Positions 7,038-11,979 of a stretch of DNA of 11,979 bases are shown in pieces (within the stretch, counting starts at the first letter, position 1; every line of letters begins with the position of its first letter). The position numbers and the translations under genes were made by a program. The stretch comes from Vitreoscilla sp. (GTDB lineage: Bacteria; Pseudomonadota; Gammaproteobacteria; Burkholderiales; Burkholderiaceae). The notes under the pieces are model-generated. The model had not been told where the DNA came from. It worked only from the letters and a program-made list of their open reading frames with translations, and searched no databases. The stretch covers positions 1 through 11,979 of the forward strand of contig JACMOG010000795.1 of the NCBI GenBank assembly GCA_014378125.1, given 5' to 3'.

Positions 7038-7132
7038 GCGGCGCTCTCCGCACGGCGAGCGCCGCCTCTTCTCCGAAACCGGCCGCGTCGTGGGCGGCCG
7101 GTTCTTACAGGCTGCGACCGCCGTGTCGCAGC
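7038..7132 (+). terminator. Three tandem GC-rich hairpins: candidate attenuator or partial terminator
   Basis: Between the receptor stop and the binding-protein start are three stem-loops in a row. The first pairs GCGGCGCTC (7038-7046) with GAGCGCCGC (7057-7065). The second pairs AACCGGCCGC (7077-7086) with GCGGCCGGTT (7094-7103), ten perfect pairs and a seven-base loop, then CTT. The third pairs GGCTGCGAC (7110-7118) with GTCGCAGCC (7125-7133), then CCTTTT. None has a long T-run, so full termination is uncertain. Partial read-through, or protection of the receptor mRNA 3' end, would give more receptor than transporter, a common need in such operons. Confidence 0.55.
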
Positions 7133-7147
7133 CCCTTTTCCAACACC

Positions 7148-8395
7148 ATGTCCTCCATCCTCCGGGCGTTCCTGCTCGCGGCCGCTGCATTGTCCGGAAC
7201 GGGCGCCAGCGTCGCCGCGACGACGATCACGCTGGCCACCTTTCCCGATCTCGACCGCGCCGCCAGGGCCGCGCTGCCCCGCTGGCATGCGGCGCATCCC
7301 GACATCGACGTGAAGATCGTCTCGCGGCAATACGCCGACCATCATGACGCGATGACGACCGCGCTGGCCACCGGCTCGGGCCTGCCCGACGTGATGGCCA
7401 TCGATTTCAAGTACATCGGCAAGTTCAGCGGCTCGGGCGGGTTCGAGAACCTATACGTTGCCCCGTATGGCGCGGACGCGTTGCGGGCGGCGTTTCCCGC
7501 CTACACGCTCGCCCAGGCCAGCAACGCGCGGGGCGAGCTGAGCGCGCTGCCGGCCGACATCGGTCCCGGTACGCTGCTGTACCGCGCCGACCTCGTGGCC
7601 AAGGCCGGGCTCACCGAGGCCGACCTCACGAAGGACTGGCCCACGTTCATCGCCGCGGGCGTCAAGCTCAAGGCCGCCACCGGCGCCTGCCTGCTGGCCA
7701 GCAGCAGCGACATCGTCGACATCGTGCTGCGCTCCAACCTGCCGCCCGGCGAGGGCATCTATTTCGACCACGCGGGCAAGGTGCTGGTGGACGACGCCCG
7801 CTTCGTGCGCGCGTTCGAGCTGGGCCGCGCCGCGCACCTGGCCGGCATCGACGCGGGCACCACGATGTGGACCAACGAGTGGGTGGCGGGCTTTCGCTCC
7901 GGCCGCATCGCCGGCCAGATGATGGGCTCGTGGCTCGCCGGCCACCTGAAGAACTGGCTCGCGCCCGACACCGCCGGCAAATGGCGTTCGGCGCCGCTGC
8001 CCGGCGGCGTGTACGCGTCGTACGGCGGCTCGTTCTATGCGATTCCCAAGCGGGCTCAGCACAAGGCCGAGGCCTGGGCGTTCATCCGCTTCCTCACCAC
8101 CGACCGCGAGACGCAGCTCGACTCGCTGCGCGAGTTCGGCAACTTCCCGTCGCTGCTCGCGGCACAGCAGGATCCGGTGGTGGCCGCGCCCATCGCCTTC
8201 CTGGGCGGCCAGCCGGCCGGCGTGCTTTGGCGCGAGACCGCCTTGAAGGTGCCTGCCATCCCCGTGGACAAGTACGACTCGATGGCCACCGATGCCGTCC
8301 GGTCCGAGTACCAGAACGTGATCGCCGACGGCAAGGACATCCACGCCGCCCTCGCCGATGCCAAGGACCTGATCGAACACCGTGCGCGTCGCTGA
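7148..8395 (+). CDS. ABC transporter sugar-binding protein (CUT1 type)
   Basis: A 415-residue periplasmic solute-binding protein of the family-1 type used by CUT1 oligosaccharide importers. The signal peptide spans about 1-23 (FLLAAAALSGTGASVA, cleavage near SVA-A); there is no lipobox Cys, so it should be a free periplasmic protein. Family features are ITLATFPD (27-34), LATGSGLPDVMAID (73-86), the Trp-rich ligand region W241, W245, W262 and W270, and SYGGSFYAIPKRAQHKAEAW (291-310), the usual second-lobe segment before the FIRFLTT helix. Several Trp residues fit stacking against sugar rings. I chose ATG 7148 because the signal peptide begins there; an in-frame ATG at 7031 would add 39 residues before it. 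No Shine-Dalgarno is obvious (CCTTTTCCAACACC), which is odd after a hairpin cluster. It is followed ten bases later by the permease. Confidence 0.92.
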   Translation: MSSILRAFLLAAAALSGTGASVAATTITLATFPDLDRAARAALPRWHAAHPDIDVKIVSRQYADHHDAMTTALATGSGLPDVMAIDFKYIGKFSGSGGFENLYVAPYGADALRAAFPAYTLAQASNARGELSALPADIGPGTLLYRADLVAKAGLTEADLTKDWPTFIAAGVKLKAATGACLLASSSDIVDIVLRSNLPPGEGIYFDHAGKVLVDDARFVRAFELGRAAHLAGIDAGTTMWTNEWVAGFRSGRIAGQMMGSWLAGHLKNWLAPDTAGKWRSAPLPGGVYASYGGSFYAIPKRAQHKAEAWAFIRFLTTDRETQLDSLREFGNFPSLLAAQQDPVVAAPIAFLGGQPAGVLWRETALKVPAIPVDKYDSMATDAVRSEYQNVIADGKDIHAALADAKDLIEHRARR

Positions 8396-8405
8396 AGCCC
8401 TCTCC

Positions 8406-9299
8406 ATGAACCCGAAGCTGCTTCGCAAGCTTGCCCCCTACGCCTTCATCGCGCCGTTCTTCGTGCTGTTCGGCGTGTTCGGGCTGTTCCCGCTGCTGTT
8501 CTCCATCTGGCTGTCGCTGCACCAGTGGGACGCCGCGTCGGGGCTGGCGGCGATGCACTGGGTGGGCCTGGAAAACTACCGCTACGCGATCACCGACCCG
8601 TGGTTCGTGAAGTCGCTGGGCAATACGCTGTGGTTCGCGGTGGCCTCGGGCGTGCCGCAGCACCTGGTGGCGCTGCCGCTGGCGTTCCTGATCCACATGA
8701 CGCTCAAGCGCAGCCGCAACTTCGTGGTCGGCGCCTACTTCGTCCCCTATGTGACGTCGAGCGTGGCGATCGCGCTGATCTTCACCACGCTGTTCTCGAA
8801 GGACTTCGGCGTCATCAACGCGATGCTGCCCGGCCCGCCCATCGACTGGCTGGGCGACAAGTTCTGGGCCCGCATCACCATCGCCTTCGTCGTGTTCTGG
8901 CGCTACCTGGGCTGGAACGTGGTGCTGTACCTGTCGGCGCTGCAGGTGATCTCGGGCGACCTGTACGAGGCCGCCACGCTGGACGGCGCCTCGCGCTGGC
9001 AGCAGTTCCGCTACGTGGCCCTGCCGCTGCTCAAGCCGATGATGTTCTTCGCGATCACGCTCACGCTGATCGGCAACCTGCAGCTGTTCGAGGAGCCGTT
9101 CATCCTGATCCCGCCCGACTCGGGCGTGGCCACCAGCGTGATGACCACCGCCACGTTCATGTACCGCATGGCGTTCTCGGACGGCGACTTCGGCACCGCG
9201 TCAGCCGTCTCTTGGCTGCTGTTCTTCATCATCGCGGCGCTCACCTGGGGCAACGCGCGCCTGTTCGGCAAGGAAGGAGCGAGCGATGTCGCGCGCTGA
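8406..9299 (+). CDS. ABC sugar permease, MalF-type (CUT1)
   Basis: A 297-residue inner-membrane permease with about six membrane segments: 11-37, 73-97, 107-130, 157-180, 209-226 and 266-283. The EAA loop that docks on the ATPase is clear: EAATLDGASRWQQFRYVALP (188-207). The N-terminus (LRKLAPYAFIAPFFVLFGVFGLFPLL) is typical of MalF/UgpA-like subunits, without the large extra domain of E. coli MalF. ATG 8406 was preferred to an upstream GTG at 8382, which would overlap the binding-protein gene; neither start has a good Shine-Dalgarno, so coupling to the preceding stop ten bases upstream is likely. Its 3' end overlaps the second permease by 14 bases. Together they form the membrane channel for the imported sugar. 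Confidence 0.94.
   Translation: MNPKLLRKLAPYAFIAPFFVLFGVFGLFPLLFSIWLSLHQWDAASGLAAMHWVGLENYRYAITDPWFVKSLGNTLWFAVASGVPQHLVALPLAFLIHMTLKRSRNFVVGAYFVPYVTSSVAIALIFTTLFSKDFGVINAMLPGPPIDWLGDKFWARITIAFVVFWRYLGWNVVLYLSALQVISGDLYEAATLDGASRWQQFRYVALPLLKPMMFFAITLTLIGNLQLFEEPFILIPPDSGVATSVMTTATFMYRMAFSDGDFGTASAVSWLLFFIIAALTWGNARLFGKEGASDVAR
9271..9279 (+). promoter_or_regulatory. Strong internal ribosome binding site for the second permease
   Basis: AGGAAGGAG lies inside the end of the first permease gene, six bases before the ATG at 9286. It is the clearest Shine-Dalgarno in the plus-strand operon and fixes the overlapping start. Confidence 0.7.
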
Positions 9300-10119
9300 A
9301 GCCCTGACGCCATCACGCGTGATCACGCTCCTGCTCGTTGCGGCCGGCGTCGTCCTGCTGGCCGCGCCGTTCTGGTTCACCTTCGTGTTCGCCACGCAGT
9401 CGCGCGCCGACATCTTCGCCACGCCGCCGCCGTTCTGGTTCGGCACGCACTTCCTGGACAACCTGCGGCTGCTGCTGGAGCGCCTGCCGTTCTGGCGCAA
9501 CCTGGGCCTGAGCCTGTACGTGGCCACCATGACCACCGCGCTCAACCTGCTGCTGTGCGCGCTGGCCGGCTATGCGTTCGCGGTGCACGAGTTCGCCGGC
9601 AAGAAGGTGCTGTTCGCGCTGGTGGTGGGCTCCATGATGCTGCCGAGCTTCCTCAACATGATCCCCACCTTCATGGTGATGGACCAGCTCGGGTGGATCG
9701 ACCAGCCGCGCGCGCTGTACGTGCCCGGCGCGGCCGGCGCGCTGGGCATCTTCCTGATGCGCCAGTACATCGGCTCGGCCATCCCACGCGACCTGATCGA
9801 CGCCGCCCGCATGGACGGCAGCGGCGAGCTGCGCACGTTCTGGAGCGTGGTGATGCCGCTGTGCGGCCCCGCGCTCGGCACGCTGGGCCTGATCACCTTC
9901 ATCAACGCCTGGAACAACTTCGTCGGGCCGCTGGTGGTGATGCGCAGCGTCGAGAACTACACCGTGCCGCTGGCGCTGCGCAGCATGCAGAGCCCCAACA
10001 ACACCGAGTGGGGCGCGTTGATGGCCGGCAGCGCCATCGCGATGCTGCCGCTGCTCGTCGCCTTCGTCTTTTCCGCACGTCGCCTGGTCGCCGGCCTCAC
10101 CGCCGGCGCCGTCAAGTGA
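9286..10119 (+). CDS. ABC sugar permease, MalG-type (CUT1)
   Basis: A 277-residue inner-membrane permease pairing with the MalF-type subunit. Hydrophobic segments lie at about 12-36, 75-99, 108-130, 145-160, 196-212 and 247-264. Family marks are the extracytoplasmic stretch after segment 1, MMLPSFLNMIPTFMVMDQLGW (117-137), IFLMRQYIGSAIPRDLIDAA (155-174), and the EAA loop DAARMDGSGELRTFWSVVMP (172-191), where Asp replaces the first Glu, then FINAWNNFVGPLV as in MalG/LacG proteins. It overlaps the previous gene by 14 bases and has a strong Shine-Dalgarno. The GH1 gene starts eight bases after its stop, so hydrolysis and uptake are made from one message. Confidence 0.94.
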   Translation: MSRAEALTPSRVITLLLVAAGVVLLAAPFWFTFVFATQSRADIFATPPPFWFGTHFLDNLRLLLERLPFWRNLGLSLYVATMTTALNLLLCALAGYAFAVHEFAGKKVLFALVVGSMMLPSFLNMIPTFMVMDQLGWIDQPRALYVPGAAGALGIFLMRQYIGSAIPRDLIDAARMDGSGELRTFWSVVMPLCGPALGTLGLITFINAWNNFVGPLVVMRSVENYTVPLALRSMQSPNNTEWGALMAGSAIAMLPLLVAFVFSARRLVAGLTAGAVK

Positions 10120-10127
10120 ATCCCCCC

Positions 10128-11495
10128 ATGAGCTCCTCACAGTTTCCCTTTCCCACCCTGCCGGCCCACTTCACGCTGGGCGTGGCCACCAGCGCCGCGC
10201 AGATCGAAGGCAGCGCGCCCGGCGACGGCAAGGGCCCGTCGATCTGGGACGCGTTCTGCGCGACGCCCGGCAAGATCAAGGACGGCTCCAACATCGACGT
10301 GGCCTGCGACCACCTGCACCGCATGCCCGAGGACGTCGAGCGCATGACGTGGCTGGGCCTGGACGCCTACCGTTTCTCGTTCGCCTGGCCGCGCATGCAG
10401 CCGCTGGGGCAGGGCGCCTGGAACGAGACCGGCTTCGCGTTCTACGACCGGCTGATCGACACCCTGCTGGCCGCGGGCATCGCGCCGCACGCCACGCTGC
10501 ACCACTGGGACCTGCCGCAGGCGCTGCAGGAATCCGTCGGTGGCTGGCAGTCGCGCGCGACCGCTGAACATTTCGCCGTCTACGCCGCCGAGATCGCGCG
10601 CCGCTTCGGCGATCGGCTGGCCTCCATCTCCACGCTCAACGAACCCTGGTGCGTGGCCACCCTCGGCTACGAGCGCGGCCAGTTCGCGCCGGGCCTCACC
10701 AGCCGCAAGGCCGCGATGCAGGTGTCGCACCACCTGCTGCTGGGCCACGGCCTGGCCATGCAGGCGATGCGCGAGGTGGCCTCGGCCGACCCGGCCGGGC
10801 GCCATCCGCAGCTGGGCATCGTGCTGAACCACACGCCGGCGTTCGCCGCCGAGAAGACGCCGTCCGACCTGCAGGCAGCGCGCACCGCCGACGGCCTCGA
10901 CGTGCGCTGGTACATGGATCCGCTGTTCCGCGGCGCCTATCCGGCCGACGCGACCGACGACCTCGGCGACGACGCGCCGGTCGTCGAGCCCGGGGACTTC
11001 GCCGTCATCCGCCAGCCAATGGACTTCCTGGGCATCAACCTCTACACCCGCCTGTGGGTGAGCACGCGCGAGCCGAAGATTCCGGCGCCGGAACCGCATG
11101 GCGTCAACGACATGGGCTGGGAGATCGTGCCCGAGGTGCTGACGCAGCACCTGGTGCGCCTGACGCGCGACTACATGCCGCCGCCCATCCTCATCACCGA
11201 GAACGGCATGGCCAACGCCGACATCGTGACGGCCGACGGCGCGGTGGACGACACGCCGCGGGTGGCCTACGTGCAGGCGCACCTGGCCGCGGTGCAGAAG
11301 GCCATCGAGCTCGGTGCCGACGTGCGCGGCTATTTCTACTGGAGCCTGCTCGACAACTTCGAGTGGGACTCGGGCTACGCGAAGCGCTTCGGCCTGTTTC
11401 GCGTGGACTACGACACGCAGGCGCGCACGCCCAAGGCGAGCGCGCACTGGTACCGCGACTTCATCGCGAACCAGAAGCTTTCACGTACGGAGTAG
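10128..11495 (+). CDS. GH1 beta-glucosidase, cytoplasmic
   Basis: A 455-residue glycoside hydrolase family 1 enzyme, full length. It cleaves beta-glycosidic bonds with retention, releasing glucose (or galactose) from cellobiose, short beta-glucans or aryl-beta-glucosides. Visible are GVATSAAQIEG (18-28, with glycone-binding Q25), HHWDLP (125-130), the acid/base E172 in TLNEPW (169-174), the nucleophile E358 in LITENGM (355-361), and WSLLDNFEW (405-413) with E412 binding the sugar. The E412-W413 pair argues for plain rather than 6-phospho sugars, in line with ABC rather than PTS uptake. No signal peptide is present, so the imported glycoside is cut inside the cell. The start follows the permease stop by eight bases with only a weak Shine-Dalgarno. 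An in-frame extension back to 9555 lies wholly in the permease gene and is discarded. The MalK-type gene starts three bases after its stop. Confidence 0.96.
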   Translation: MSSSQFPFPTLPAHFTLGVATSAAQIEGSAPGDGKGPSIWDAFCATPGKIKDGSNIDVACDHLHRMPEDVERMTWLGLDAYRFSFAWPRMQPLGQGAWNETGFAFYDRLIDTLLAAGIAPHATLHHWDLPQALQESVGGWQSRATAEHFAVYAAEIARRFGDRLASISTLNEPWCVATLGYERGQFAPGLTSRKAAMQVSHHLLLGHGLAMQAMREVASADPAGRHPQLGIVLNHTPAFAAEKTPSDLQAARTADGLDVRWYMDPLFRGAYPADATDDLGDDAPVVEPGDFAVIRQPMDFLGINLYTRLWVSTREPKIPAPEPHGVNDMGWEIVPEVLTQHLVRLTRDYMPPPILITENGMANADIVTADGAVDDTPRVAYVQAHLAAVQKAIELGADVRGYFYWSLLDNFEWDSGYAKRFGLFRVDYDTQARTPKASAHWYRDFIANQKLSRTE

Positions 11496-11498
11496 GCG

Positions 11499-11979
11499 AT
11501 GGCAGAACTTCAATTGCAGGGCCTGCGCCGCACCTACGGGAACGGCGTCAACGCGGTGGACGGCATCGACCTCACGGTGGCCGCGGGCGAGTTCATGGTG
11601 CTGGTGGGCCCGTCGGGCTGCGGCAAGTCGACGACGCTGCGCATGATCGCGGGGCTCGAGGACATGAGCGCCGGCCGCATGTTCATCGGCGGCGTCGACG
11701 TCACCGACGTGCCGCCGGCCGAGCGCGGCGTGGCCATGGTGTTCCAGAGCTACGCGCTCTATCCGCACATGACGGTGGCCGAGAACATGGGCTTCGCGCT
11801 GAAGATCGCGGGCCGCTCGAAGCGCGACATCGACGCCGCCGTGCGCCGCGCCGCCGAGTCGCTGCAGCTCGAGGCGCTGCTCGACCGCAAGCCGCGCGCG
11901 CTGTCCGGCGGACAACGCCAGCGGGTGGCCATCGGCCGCGCGATCGTGCGCGAGCCCAAGGTGTTTTTGTTCGACGAGC
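11499..11979 (+). CDS. MalK/UgpC-type ABC ATPase, 3'-truncated by window edge
   Basis: The first 160 codons of the ATPase that powers CUT1 sugar importers. In order: Walker [10 protein letters not shown] (37-45), Q-loop region [13 protein letters not shown] (81-93), the signature [15 protein letters not shown] (135-149) and Walker B VFLFDE (155-160), where the window stops. Members are usually about 350-370 residues, with a C-terminal OB-fold regulatory region that would lie outside, so the D-loop, H-loop and regulatory part cannot be judged. Start: GGAG at 11489-11492 is six bases before ATG 11499, and the gene begins three bases after the GH1 stop. With the two permeases and binding protein it completes the importer. 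Confidence 0.95.
   Translation, partial: MAELQLQGLRRTYGNGVNAVDGIDLTVAAGEFMVLVGPSGCGKSTTLRMIAGLEDMSAGRMFIGGVDVTDVPPAERGVAMVFQSYALYPHMTVAENMGFALKIAGRSKRDIDAAVRRAAESLQLEALLDRKPRALSGGQRQRVAIGRAIVREPKVFLFDE

Noticed and set aside
7031..7147. Upstream ATG at 7031 for the binding protein
   Set aside because: It would put about 39 residues encoded by the three hairpins before an otherwise normal signal peptide, blocking export.
4992..7190. 732-codon open frame on the minus strand opposite the receptor gene
   Set aside because: An antisense shadow typical of high-GC DNA: Arg/Val/Ala-rich, no recognisable domain, and the plus strand holds a fully convincing TonB receptor.
8382..8405. GTG 8382 as start of the first permease
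   Set aside because: It overlaps the binding-protein stop, has no Shine-Dalgarno, and ATG 8406 directly precedes the usual permease N-terminus; not fully excluded.
8390..9309. GCTGAAGCCCT present at both 8391 and 9295, at the ends of two genes
   Set aside because: An 11-base match around TGA stops in GC-rich DNA; no longer similarity flanks it, so it is probably coincidence.
9555..10127. In-frame extension of the GH1 gene back to 9555
   Set aside because: It lies wholly within the second permease gene in another frame and is Arg-rich without any domain; GH1 enzymes begin just before the F-x-x-G-x-A-T-S-A motif.
1..11979. CRISPR arrays, tRNA/rRNA genes, insertion sequences, phage genes or toxin-antitoxin pairs
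   Set aside because: None seen by reading both strands; no spaced direct repeats, transposase motifs or tRNA-like cloverleafs were recognised.

Overview
The window is high-GC, densely coding DNA, most consistent with a Gram-negative proteobacterium. It has a TonB-dependent outer-membrane receptor, a flavin-dependent 'tryptophan' halogenase of the type found beside sugar receptors, and short gene spacing with many overlaps. A Xanthomonadaceae/Rhodanobacteraceae-like host is my best guess, but a Burkholderiales host is not excluded; this is inference from gene content. No RNA genes, insertion sequences or CRISPR repeats are visible. No stretch longer than 300 bases lacks a gene; the longest is the 252-base divergent control region at 4341-4592.

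Layout. (1) 1-1245, plus strand: the 3' part of a GNAT acetyltransferase and a six-segment membrane protein of the DUF6159 type, apparently co-transcribed and unrelated to the rest. (2) 1256-4340, minus strand: a flavin-dependent halogenase, then a LacI-family regulator whose start overlaps the halogenase stop (TGATG), then a small GFA/CENP-V-fold zinc protein 17 bases further on. (3) 4341-4592: a divergent control region with two palindromic LacI-type operators, 23 bp centre to centre, lying over the -35 elements of two opposed promoter candidates. (4) 4593-11979, plus strand: TonB-dependent receptor, periplasmic sugar-binding protein, two CUT1-type permeases, a GH1 beta-glucosidase, and the start of a MalK-type ATPase cut by the window edge.

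How it works together (inference). The plus-strand genes form a complete route for a beta-glucoside: the receptor takes it across the outer membrane, the binding protein and ABC permease take it across the inner membrane, and the cytoplasmic GH1 enzyme, which has no signal peptide, hydrolyses the intact sugar. The LacI protein probably represses both divergent transcripts from the paired operators and is released by the imported sugar or a breakdown product.

The striking element is the halogenase, which has all the key catalytic residues. It is translationally joined to the sugar regulator and placed under the same control region as the uptake operon. That suggests it acts on something related to the imported glycoside, for example an aromatic or indolic aglycone, rather than belonging to an antibiotic cluster. 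No flavin reductase, which this enzyme class needs, is visible here. A second unusual point is a run of three tandem GC-rich hairpins between the receptor and binding-protein genes, followed by genes with little or no Shine-Dalgarno sequence.
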